Shown: one piece after another, positions 47,979-58,718 of the stretch
Position numbering within the stretch: position 1 is the first letter of the stretch
How the letters are laid out: each line of letters opens with the position of its first letter
The notes under the pieces: generated by a model
Database searches by the model: none
What the model was told of the DNA's origin: nothing
What the model saw: only the letters and a program-made list of their open reading frames with translations
NCBI GenBank assembly: GCA_947561585.1
Contig: CANNZV010001111.1
Coordinates: forward strand, 1-64,000
DNA from: Caprella mutica
Taxonomy: Eukaryota; Arthropoda; Malacostraca; Amphipoda; Caprellidae
DNA length: 64,000 nt
Direction of reading: 5' to 3'
Translations under genes and position numbers: made by a program

Positions 47979-48274
47979 CCGTACGGTAACACGTAATTAC
48001 TTGACTGTAGTATGACACTGCATGAAAATATATCACTATACGGTAATACGTCATTGTACGGGAATACGTAACAGTACGAGAATACGTCCCCATACGGTAA
48101 TTCCTCACTGTAAGAAAAACTTTACGATGATATATAACTGTACGGAATACGTAACAGTACGGGAATACGCATCTGCACGGGAAAATGCCTCTGTACGGGA
48201 ATACGTAACTGTACCGTAATACGTCATTGTACAGGAAAAAGTCACAGTATGCTAATAGGTAAATTAGCCTAATG
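47979..48274. repeat. 18-bp minisatellite family M18, locus 2
   Basis: About 15 units of gggaatacgtaactgtac, ending in ggtaaattagcctaat. Same unit, orientation and 3' edge as 31160-31296. Overlapping 65- and 105-codon frames on both strands are shadows. Confidence 0.85.
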
Positions 48275-48619
48275 GTTTTCAATGTTCGCTGATTGCGAGT
48301 AATATTCAGTCCGTTGTTTAAAAGCCGTTAAATCCACCGTGACGATGTGAGCTGAAAACTGTTGAAAAGCTTTTACCAGAATCAGTAGAGAGGAAAAGAT
48401 TTAATCACATTGTTCGATATTTCGATGAAAAATGTAACTGGCAGTGTTTGAAAAAAGTCACGATAGACGGTACTCTCAGACTCTAAATAAGGCTCACCGT
48501 AGTCTAAAAGTTGGTGTTGATAAAGTTAAACATATGCTAACACCCATTTTCTTACTACTGTCACTTTCCTGCTTTTGAGTTATCGCTTCAAATTATCGTT
48601 AATCGATTATATATGAAAA

Positions 48620-48935
48620 AGAGGAAATTGGAGGGTTAAGAGGTAAAGTTGGGTAACTACGATCCTGTCAGAACTAACCATACTTTACCTCACACGTCTA
48701 ATATAATATTTACTGAACGGTAAAGTTGGGTAAGTCCTGGTAGGTTATACACTCATTTCGCGCATTTAGTGAGTGGTAAACTCGAGTGCGGAGTTACCTA
48801 CCTTTCCCTCAACACCAAATGGTGTGTGCAGTGAAAGGCACACTTGGGTGAGTTTATACACAACTGTGCTTCTAAACAGTATTGTCCTTACGGTGAGAGG
48901 TAAAGTCGGGAAAGAACGAACCCAACTATGCATTT
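48620..48935. repeat. Array P62 of palindromic units, locus 1
   Basis: About four units of 60-75 bp, each pairing ggtaaagttgggtaa with a downstream cactttacc-like complement, so each unit can fold. The 5' edge is aattggagggttaagaggta. The same unit and edge recur inverted at 60490-60900. Confidence 0.7.
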
Positions 48936-48949
48936 TATAGATCTAGTGA

Positions 48950-50346
48950 TCCAAATGAAATAATATTTGATCCAAGATAATATCTATTTTATCCAAGTGA
49001 ATTGGAATTTGCTCAATGTGAAATTGAATTTGATCTTAATGCAATTGAATTTGATCCATGTGAAATAATACTTGATCCAAGTGAAATAATATTTGATGCA
49101 AGTGAAATATTATTTGATGCAAGTGAAATAATATTTGATGCAAGTGAAATAATATTTTATGCAAGTGAAATAATATTTGATCCAAGTGAAATAATATTTG
49201 ATGCAAGTGAAATAATATTTGATGCAAGTGAAATAATATTTGATGCAAGTGAATTATTATTTGATGCAAGTGAAATAATATTTGATACAAGTGAAATAAT
49301 ATTTGATCCAAGTGAGACAATATTTGATGCAAGTGAAATAATATTTAATGCAAGTGAAATAATATTTGATGCAAGTGAAATATTATTTGATGCAAGTGAA
49401 ATATTATTTGATGCAAGTGAGATAATATTTGATGCAAGTGAAATAATATTTGATGCAAGTGAAATAATATTTGATGCAAGTGAAATAATATTTGATGCAA
49501 GTGAAATATTATTTGATGCAAGTGAAATATTATTTGATGCAAGTGAAATATTATTTGATGCAAGTGAAATATTATTTGATGCAAGTGAAGTATTATTTGA
49601 TGCAAGTGAAATAATATTTGATGCAAGTGAAATAATATTTGATGCAAGTGAAATAATATTTGATGCAAGTGAATTATTATTTGATGCAAGTGAAATAATA
49701 TTTGATGCAAGTGAATTATTATTTGATGCAAGTGAAATAATATTTGATACAAGTGAAATAATATTTGATCCAAGTGAGACAATATTTGATGCAAGTGAAA
49801 TAATATTTGATGCAAGTGAAATAATATTTGATCCAAGTGAGACAATATTTGATGCAAGTGAAATAATATTTGATGCAAGTGAAATAATATTTGATGCAAG
49901 TGAAATAATATTTGATGCAAGTGAAATAATATTTGATGCAAGTGAAATAATATTTGATGCAAGTGAAATAATATTTGATGCAAGTGAAATATTATTTGAT
50001 GCAAGTGAGATAATATTTGATGCAAGTGAAATAATATTTGATGCAAGTGAAATAATATTTGATGCAAGTGAAATAATATTTGATGCAAGTGAAATATTAT
50101 TTGATAAAAGTGAAATATTATTTGATGCAAGTGAGATAATATTTGATGCAAGTGAAATAATATTTGATGCAAGTGAAATAATATTTGATGCAAGTGAAAT
50201 AATATTTGATCCAAGTGAAATAATATTTGATGCAAGTGAAATATTATTTGATGCAAGTGAAATATTATTTGATGCAAGTGAAATATTATTTGATGCAAGT
50301 GAAGTATTATTTGATGAAAGTGAAATAATATTTGATGCAAGTAACG
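48950..50346. repeat. 21-bp minisatellite, about 66 copies
   Basis: Head-to-tail 21-bp units with the core aataatatttgatgcaagtg, for 1.4 kb. Variants (attatt, gatcca, gataca, gagaca) are arranged in repeated groups: the order attatt unit, gataca unit, gatcca-gagaca unit occurs at 49251 and at 49713, 462 bp (22 units) apart. One plus frame (452 codons, ASEIIFD heptads) and two minus frames (399 and 331 codons) are all open because the unit lacks stops in those frames. Confidence 0.97.
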
Positions 50347-50373
50347 CTTTTAACATTTAATATGTAAAAGATA

Positions 50374-50412
50374 TATTTGTATAATTTATGAGAGATTATG
50401 ATTGGCCACCAT
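50374..50412. repeat. Hairpin at the junction of two arrays
   Basis: atgagagattatg-attggcca-ccataatctctcat forms a 12-13 bp perfect stem exactly where the 20-bp array begins. The right arm is the first array unit. Confidence 0.7.
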
Positions 50413-51430
50413 AATCTCTCATTGCTCACCATAATCCTTCATTGCTCATCATAATCTTCCATTGCCCACCATAATCATTCATTGCCCACAATAATCCCTC
50501 ATTGTCCACCATAATCATTCAATGCCCACAATAATCTTTCATTACCCACCATGATCTTTCATTGCCAACTATAATATTTCATTGCCTACCATAATCTTTC
50601 TTTGTCCACTATGTATAATCCTTCATTATCCACCATAATCTTTCATTGCTCACCATAATCTTCCATTGCCCACCATTATCTTTCATTGCCCACCATAATC
50701 ATTCATTGCCCACCATAGTTCTTCATTGGCCACCATAATCCTTCATTGCCCACTATTATCCTTCATTACCCACTATAATCATTCATTGCCCACCATAGTT
50801 CTTCATTGGCCACTATAATCCCTCATTGCCCACCATAATCCTTCATTGCCCACCATAATATTTTATTGCTCACCATAATCATTCATTTCCAAGCATAATC
50901 CTTCATTGCACACCATAATCCTTCATTGCCCACCATAATCTTCCATTTGTCACCATAATCCTTCATTGCCCACTATAATCCTTCATTACCCACCATAATC
51001 TTTCATTGTCCACTATAATCTTTCTTTGCCCTCCATAATCTTTCATTGCCACCATGATCTTTCATTGCCCACCATAATCTTTCTTTGCCCTCCATAATCT
51101 TTCATTGCCCTCCATAATCTTTCTTTGCCAACCATAATCTTTCATTGCCCACCATAATCTTACATTGCCAACTATAATCTTTCATAGCCAACCATAATCT
51201 TCCATTGCCCACATAATCTTCCATTGCCCACCATAATCTCCCATTGCCAACCATAATCTTCCATTGCCAACCATAATCTTCCATTGCCAACCATAACCTT
51301 CCATTGCCCACATAATCTTCCATTGCCCACCATAATCTTCCATTGCCCACCATAATAATCTATCATGGCCAACCAAAATATTCTATCATTGCCCACCATA
51401 ATAATCTATCATTGTCCACCATAATAATTT
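50394..51430. repeat. 20-bp minisatellite, about 50 copies
   Basis: Units of cattgcccaccataatcttt with frequent cc/tt variants. The last units gain an extra ataat. Because 20 is not a multiple of three, the open frames of 64-83 codons on the minus strand cycle through three readings (WQWKIM, VGNGRL, AMEDY); they are not genes. Confidence 0.97.
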
Positions 51431-52294
51431 CCAAAATCCTCCACTTTAATTTGTCTATCTATATCTTTCATGCATTATACGTAAAGTTTATTTACATTAA
51501 AATTAATTACATAAAATTTTTAACATAAATACATACAAATACCTCTTCGTAGTTCAAGTCCCTGAATGAAATAGGGACGTGCACTAGGAATGGGGTATTT
51601 ATAAATTAATTTATCTCAAATTTAATTAAATTTCATCTGATTAAAATATATCGCACAAATAGATATTAATTGACAGAAAAATCAGTATCTTAACTACGAA
51701 TACAAATAATACCAAAAAGGAATATTTGAATTTAAAATTCAGCAAATTAAAGAATATAGATTTGGAAAACAAATTGAAATATATATACTCTTGCTTTCTC
51801 TTAAAATGGTTATCAATATAAGAAAATTATTAATTTATGATTACCCAATTCTTAGTTCCCGTGAAATTACGGTCAGATGAAATGTTATTCCACAACGTGC
51901 AAAAAAGTCTATGGGAAAATGTAACCACATTTAAAAAAATGTTATTTTTTTAAATTTCATTATCATTATTTTTGAGAATGCCAGTTTGATGAAACAGACT
52001 ATGCAATTGTAGAGTAAAAAAACCTGAACAAAATATAAACAAACACCATGGTCAAATAATGAGAGAGAAATAGGGATTTTAATAAAGTTTAAATTTTACG
52101 TTTTTTGTGAGGGGGGGGGGGGTAAAATATAAAATAGTGAGACACTCCCTTTAAAGACGATATTTTTACATTAAAAAGGAAGAGAAAACAAATGAGGTTA
52201 ATTCCAAACGTTTGTTAGAATGTTCGATATCTTAGTAATATTACGATACCAGTTTTGTTCAATTTACTTTAGTAATTAACTGAAGCCTAATTCA
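51431..52294. other. AT-rich DNA between arrays and palindrome
   Basis: No open frame or repeat other than a 12-base G run at 52111-52122. Confidence 0.5.
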
Positions 52295-52407
52295 CCAACT
52301 AATATTTCTTGGTAGTCAACTATAACCCAATTGGTTTTTTGATCCCTGGTTACTACCTGACTATAGTATCTATGTACCTATTTAGTAATTAACAAACTAA
52401 TGTTGCT

Positions 52408-52790
52408 AGGGGTTACTATTCACTAGTCCGACGCCCCAATAGTCCGACACTTTAGTAATTTATTACTGATTTAACATAAATATCGGGGCACGTGCCGCCC
52501 CACGAACCCCCCTGCCAAGTCATTAAACAATCATGAAGTGTGCCGTACAACAAACTACAGATACGACAAACTACATTAAATGATGAAATACAATGAGGGA
52601 ATAAATAAATAATAAATATATATAGAACTAAAGTAATATGAAAGAGTGATATTAAATTTAAAAAATGAAAGAAATTAAAAATTATTTTAATATTTAGATT
52701 AGTTAATAATTGAGTAAACCTATTTAATCATATTTTTTATTTTAATTGAAAAATAAAAACGAATAATAACATAGAGATATATAACTGTCG
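52408..52790 (+). mobile_element. Element T (gtccgac repeats) inserted in left arm
   Basis: Starts ggggttactattcactagtc, then cgacgccccaatagtccgac, and contains aacaaactacagatacgaca. It is absent from the equivalent point of the right arm (near 57700), so it post-dates the palindrome. Other copies: 55885-56258 and 57915-58219 (both reversed), and fragments at 61600-61800 and 63896-64000. The inner end is not well defined. Confidence 0.6.
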
Positions 52791-53778
52791 AGTAATTAAC
52801 TACACAACTACATTCAAACTGTGTTTCTTCTATATACCTCAATGACCGAAAATAATTTGAACTTCATTAGGTATAATAATGTTACATAATTTACAGCGCT
52901 ATCGGTATAATTTGAAATTAAACAGATAATTAATTTCTTCATAATCACGAGTAAACTAAGTCATAAAATATACATTTTATTTTGATAGTCAGTCAGTGTT
53001 TTAAATCTTGAATATGATAGAGTCATATAGACAGTGGTTGGTTTACTAAACGCAAGTCCACCCCAACTGACTGTATGAGAACAAACCTATTTACAAACAT
53101 TCAAGCTCAAACACAATGAATTACATTAGATGTTAACATGAATGTATAGTATAAATTTGTAAATAAAATAACAGTTTATAAAGAAATAGAAGTACAAAGT
53201 TAGAAACATTATTTTTTCTCTCTGTAATCATTTACCGCCAAATTATTTTCCCCAAATCTGTATATCCCTATTTACTATATAGTATTATTATACGTTCATA
53301 CGCACCGTCCCATCATTTCACCCCCTCCCTCCATCTTTATCAGTAGTTTTTAGCTACCTACCGAAATGTTTAACAAATTGATGAGCCTAGAACTGCAAAG
53401 AGGAGCTATAACATGACAACTGATAAATCTCTTTATTGTTATATCCAAATTATATTCTAATGTTGAACTAACATATAATTATTATTGGATATGATTATTC
53501 TAGAATCTAAAATAATCATGCATTTTCACAGCTATGGTCGTAGTTAAAAAAATATTATTGAAATATATAAAATCAAATTCTGGATAAAAAGATGTATTAT
53601 TGTGACTGTTATTTGAATGACGATTCGTGATACATTGTGTAAATTTTAATCCTAATGGTAATTTTACATTTAATATGGTTCATAAATCATACTACCTAGT
53701 TTAATTATTCGATTGAGGTATTTGTTATTAAATTTAAATAAATATTGATTAGTTATGTACAATTTGGATAGCAGACTT

Positions 53779-53921
53779 ATTGGTAAGTTCCAAGTTATCG
53801 AACAGTTTCGTTTTCGAGCACGTAAAAATATTTTATAATTATTATTCTATACTCATATTAACCTTTTTTACTTGTTCGTAAAACTGGAACCGTTCGATAA
53901 CTCGGAACTTACACTATAGAT
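53779..53921. mobile_element. Hairpin MITE family H, copy 2 (left arm)
   Basis: gtaagttccaagttatcgaa..cagttt and aaactggaaccgttcgataactcggaacttac are inverted termini. The counterpart at 56541-56692 occupies the mirrored position, so this copy was present before the palindrome formed. Confidence 0.7.
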
Positions 53922-55784
53922 AAGTATGATTTACTTGGTTGTTTTATATGTATGATTTACTTGGTTGTTTTAGTAACTTGGTACCTAGCAACATACAGTC
54001 TTTTAGTTAAAACTGATAGGAAACGTAACAATGTTCGGATACCCATAGTTCTCGGAAAGTGAATTTTCTATAACATAACTAGGTAGTTAGTAGTAAACTA
54101 AGAAATGCTTTATGTTTTCGGTTTTATTACTATAAATAATGTAATTATTTTGTTGAAGATTTCATTACTATGATAATAGTGAAATATTGTTGTAACTTAT
54201 AAGTTACAAAGATCTTATCTTCTTTGTAACTTATAAATTAAATTAAATAATACTAGGTACGTAGTACATATCATAGGATATTTTAAAGATTATACTTATC
54301 CATTAGTTCTCTCTTACTCTCAAGTAAATGAGAGAGAAAATATTTGTGATTGAGCAATGAGTGCTTTACTTCACTTACTCTATTTGGTGCCTAGAGTGAC
54401 ATAATATAAGGGGGGGGGGGGTCGTAAGGGAGGGGGCTAAGGGGGACAGGGGAGAGTAACGCTATGGTTAGTAGTGGCGGGATGTGTGCTATCCTCCAAT
54501 AAACTCATTGATAAAATACTTATTTCTTTCCTAATAATAATTACCTTGTTTGCAATATATCATGTACATTTAAGTTTACTTCACAACACTGAATCAGTCA
54601 CAGTTAACACGTACTGCAAATAATGATCATCATACTGTTTTTACAGGATGGCATATTTCTCTATACCTGTAAATGATATAAATCATTCACTGCAATATAA
54701 TTATTAATTTATGTATAGTTTATATATTTGTCACTAGGCCCTATAAATAAACAAATAAATAATTTAATCATTTCCCCTTCGGTCTATTGGTGATACCTAA
54801 GTAAGTAGTGTCTCAGATGATTGACAGATGATTGACAGCTGTACAACCAGTGACATAAGTCAGGCAGCCAGTGGAAGTGACTGTATTTTCGCGCGCTTAA
54901 CAAAATTAATACAGTCCACCACTTCACATGAATGACCAATGATTGAAACACTGAAATTAAATCATATGTGAAAACAAATGTATCTGTATATGTTGTATAT
55001 AAAATATCAGCTTATAATTTAGCATACATTAACTTAAAAGATAATTACTTTCTGTATAATTAACCACTCGTTCTTCCCCCCCCCCCCCCCGATAATAAGT
55101 TACACCAGTCCTCTCCTCGCCCTGTACCCCCCCCCCCTAACCTTCCTGAGTAAGCAATGGAGCTGTAAAGAAAACCTTCTTATGTAAAAAAACGTTACTG
55201 AATTTTTGAAACCTTTTTTTACTCACAGTTATTGATCTTGTAATGTATCATAAAATGAATTATTTTATTACTAGGTTCTGATTTTAACTTATCTTATCAC
55301 CTTCGCAGATTGCAGAAGGTTACACTTTAGGCAGTATTCATTTATTTGTAATCATGCTAGGTTCTCGCATAACTCAAAAAGGTTTCAATCAAATTGCCTG
55401 AAATTTTTATAGGTGTTTGTCATTATCCAGGAACCAGTTGGTTAGATTTTACAGATTGTTACAATAATTATTAGTAACATTATTTTATTATCATAGTATT
55501 CTTTAGTGACACATTTTAGTTAGGCTATATATTTATTGTTATTTGAACATATTATTGATTAGGTAGGTGGGAAAAATAACTTTCATCGTAAAATAAACAC
55601 TAAATTAACTATCATTGATGACTGACTGTAGGTACTGTCGTACTGGTAGTAGGTAGGTAGGTACTACACCTTTTTAACTTAAATTTAAAACATTTTTAAA
55701 TTAATTTAAAAGAAGTCAAGTTATATTTAAAAATTTAGAAAAAAAGTAATTCGAGTTATATATAAAATGGTTCAACTTAAAGCT

Positions 55785-56470
55785 ACTCCGTGAATGCAAT
55801 CACTATCCAAGGAATGTGACGAAAAAGGTCACAAGCATCGATGGCTGCACTCACGTATGGAAGAGGAAAATGAAGAGGTGTTACAGTTTTCTGTGTTATT
55901 TCTCGTTTTACTTTTTCATTAAAATAAAAATATTTTTTAAATAGATAAGCTCCATTAATAAATAATCCTAATAATAATTTTTTTCTTTCATTTTGAGAAT
56001 TTTATATTCCTTTCTTAGTTTACTTTATTTCTAATATATTTGTATGATGCAATCATTCTTTGTATTTCATCATATAATGTTGTTTGTTGTATCCGCTAGT
56101 TTGTTGTACTACACACTTCATGATTATTTAATGACCTGTCACGCCCCTACATATACATATATTTGATGTTAAGCAGTAATAAACTGCAAAAGGGTCGGAC
56201 TGATATTGGACTAGAGGGGCGTCAAACTAATGGTGTTGTCGAGCCAATGAATAGTAACCCTATGAGTTTAACTAAGACCTCGTAGTTGAAGAGCTTAACC
56301 CAAGCACTGTCCTCTTAAACTGCAAGTAGTTTGAAAAAATGGTAAACATGTAAAAATTAAAAAAATCCATAATCCAAATTACAACAGTTCGTGGCCTAAG
56401 GGACGCCACCCCCTTCTTTCCCATTCACCAAAGACAGCTAACGGATAGAGCCCTTGGGTGCTAAGTTTTA
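55785..56470 (-). mobile_element. Dispersed repeat family R1, copy 3, split by element T
   Basis: Segments 55785-55880 and 56262-56470 are the two halves of one reversed R1 copy (cacctcttcattttcctc half and gaggtcttag half). Element T (55885-56258) is inserted between them. Together they form an insertion found only in the right palindrome arm. Confidence 0.65.
55885..56258 (-). mobile_element. Element T, copy 2
   Basis: Reads tttgttgtatccgctagttt..gttgtac..cttcatgattatttaatgac, ending ccaatgaatagtaaccc. Reverse complement of the 52408 copy, including the less conserved atgatgaaatacaa interior. Confidence 0.65.
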
Positions 56471-56540
56471 AAATCACGGTATGTTGCTAGGTACCGAGTT
56501 TATTTATGGAAAACAATCAAATAATTCATACCTATCTATA

Positions 56541-56692
56541 GGGTAAGTTCTGAGTTATCGGACTGTTCCAGATTTACGAATGAGTAAAAAAGGTTAAAAT
56601 GAGAGTTAAATTAATAATTATAATATATTCGCTTACTTGCTCAAAAATATGGAACCGTTCGATAATCGGAACTTATCCTAATTAGTCAGGTA
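56541..56692. mobile_element. Hairpin MITE family H, copy 3 (right arm)
   Basis: Mirror counterpart of the 53779 copy: gtaagttctgagttatcgga..ctgttcca and tggaaccgttcgataatcgg followed by aacttatcc. Confidence 0.7.
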
Positions 56693-57839
56693 CCTAAAGT
56701 GTAAATAACTAATCAATATTCTTAAATTCAAATATATATTTAAATTTACATCTCAATTGAATAACTGAACTATAATAAACAATGAATTCAATCAATCATA
56801 CCTAAAAATGCTATCATTATCACTCAATATATTACAAATCTTCATTCAAATAACGGTCACAATAATACATCTTTTTATCCATTCTATGTGATAAGCCTAC
56901 CTAATTGGATTTTAATATTATATTAATGTTTCTTTTAGAAACACAAAAGTGATCAAACTGTATGATTCTTATAGATAATCAAAATTCATATCCTATAATA
57001 ATTTTATATGTCAGTTCAATATTATAATATAATTTAAGTATAATAATATACATTCCTATTATTTGACAATGCTTAGTTTTCTGCAGTTCAAGGCTCATAA
57101 ATAATTTTTTAAACATACGGTAGGTAGCTACTGATAGGGGGGGGAGGTGTGAGATGAATGAAGGGTGGGGGATCTGTACGTAAACACTGATATACAGTTT
57201 GGGGAAAATAATTTGGCAATAAATGATAACAGAGAGAAAAAATAACCTATTTAACTGTGTACTTCTATTCCTCTATACACTTATATTTTTTTACAACTAA
57301 TTACAATACATTTGTGTTAATATATAGTTAAATTTCAGCGTATTAGTCACTGGTCATTCTTCATATCCGTGAATGTATGTGTATGTATGTTTGTTCTCAG
57401 AAGATCACTCACACTAGTGGACTTACAAGTTTATTTCTCAATCACTGTCTATTGTATTCAAGATTTAAAACACTGATCGATTGACTGTCAAAGAAAATGT
57501 TGACTTTATGACTTAGTATACTAGCTCGTGATTATAAGGAATAAATATCTTTTTAAATTTCATATTATACCGATAACGCTATAAATAGTGTAAAAATATT
57601 GAACTTCAAATTATTTTCGGTCATAGAAGTTTATTGAAAGATACAAATGCAGTTGAGTAGTTAGTTACTCGTTAGGTACATAGAAACACTATTTTGGATA
57701 GTAGAAATTACCTTGCTACATTAGTTAGTTAATTACTAAATATGTACATAGATACTATAATCAGGTATAAGTAAGTTAGGGACCTACATACACCAATTGG
57801 GATATTATTAGGTACCTAGATCATATAGTTTGGGGTACG

Positions 57840-57912
57840 GTCAAGAGCCCCCCGGTCATGAGCCCTCCTAGGTCATAAGCCCCCTCCCCCCCCCGGTCAC
57901 GAGCACCCTCTC
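57840..57912. repeat. Four copies of ggtcatgagccc-type repeat
   Basis: ggtcaagagccccccggtca, then tgagccctcctaggtcataa and gccccctccc, and then ggtcacgagcaccc: a 14-20 bp unit with a tcatga-like core. It sits at the outer edge of the palindrome and directly before element T. Probably the terminal repeat of another foldback family whose partner is not visible. Confidence 0.6.
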
Positions 57913-57914
57913 CC

Positions 57915-58219
57915 TGTTTTTTTAATCCTTATTTATCTAGTTAAACAAATGAAGAACTACTTAGATAGAAATAACTGAGAGTTGCTAATGTAGTTTGTTG
58001 TATCCGCTAGTTTGTTGTACTGCACACTAAATGATTATTTAATGACCTGACAGGGGTATTGGGGGGGGGGGTTGTGGCACGCCCCCCTATGTACATATAT
58101 TTGTTGTTAAATCAGATAGAATCTGTAAAAGTGTCGGACTAATGTCGCGTCGGACTAAGTAGTAGTCGGACTAATGAGGCGTCGAACTAATGGTGCGTCG
58201 GACTAATGAATAGTAACCC
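57915..58219 (-). mobile_element. Element T, copy 3, with five tandem cggacta repeats
   Basis: Ends in five repeats of the gcgtcggactaatg type at 58130-58205, followed by aatagtaaccc. It retains the gtagtttgttgtatccgcta and tttgttgta blocks. An 11-base G run lies at 58061. Confidence 0.65.
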
Positions 58220-58532
58220 AAACTAGAATTGTTCATATATATTATCAACTTCAAACTTCCTGACCGTATTATTTCGTAAATAGTAATTGCAAATATTCAT
58301 TAATCTATTGGTTCCTAAGTATACATAATATAAATATAATATGAATAATTTCCATCAGTACAAAAAATCTTCAATTCAAATATTTAAACCAATAGGAAGG
58401 TATTCTTCGTCAATTAGTTATTAAGAGATATTATAATATTCAAACATTGGTCTAGGTAGCTAACTGAATTAAGTATTTTGTATTGCGTTGCGCTATCAGT
58501 GCTCAGCTGTAAAATATTTAATAAATTGACAT

Positions 58533-58718
58533 AGGTAGTGGGTTAAGTTACTAATTATCGGTCAGTTCCACATTTTCGGTCATATATATAATTGGTATCC
58601 TGATAATTATCACTAATACCTATTAAAATAAAGAGTATATAATATATTTTATTGGAATGTATATTTTTTCTCTTTTGTCTGAAAATGTGGAACTGTCCAA
58701 TATTTCGTAACTTACCCC
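58533..58718. mobile_element. Hairpin MITE family H, copy 4
   Basis: taagttactaattatcggtc..agttccacattttc and gaaaatgtggaactgtccaa..tatttcgtaactta: an inverted pair of about 35 bp with a longer AT-rich loop. Closest in its ends to the 22.4-kb copy (shared ccacattttcggtcatat). Confidence 0.7.

Larger units (their letters stand above)
52295..57836. repeat. Large imperfect palindrome, arms over 2 kb
   Basis: Left arm 52295-about 54490 and right arm about 55060-57836 match as reverse complements with many indels (roughly 80 percent by eye). Anchors: accgaaaataatttgaa (52846) with ttcaaattattttcggt (57608); ggataaaaagatgtattatt (53583) with its complement near 56865; ggtacctagcaacata (53979) with tatgttgctaggtacc (56482); agctacctaccg (53352) with cggtaggtagct (57118). 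The right arm is longer because of an insertion at 55785-56470. The spacer is at most about 570 bp. No gene lies inside. Confidence 0.8.

Noticed and set aside
51102..51399. Three overlapping minus-strand frames of 64-83 codons
   Set aside because: A 20-bp period cycles one sequence through all frames; shadows of the array.
48950..51430. CRISPR-like array
   Set aside because: Units are contiguous with no unique spacers; eukaryotic minisatellites.
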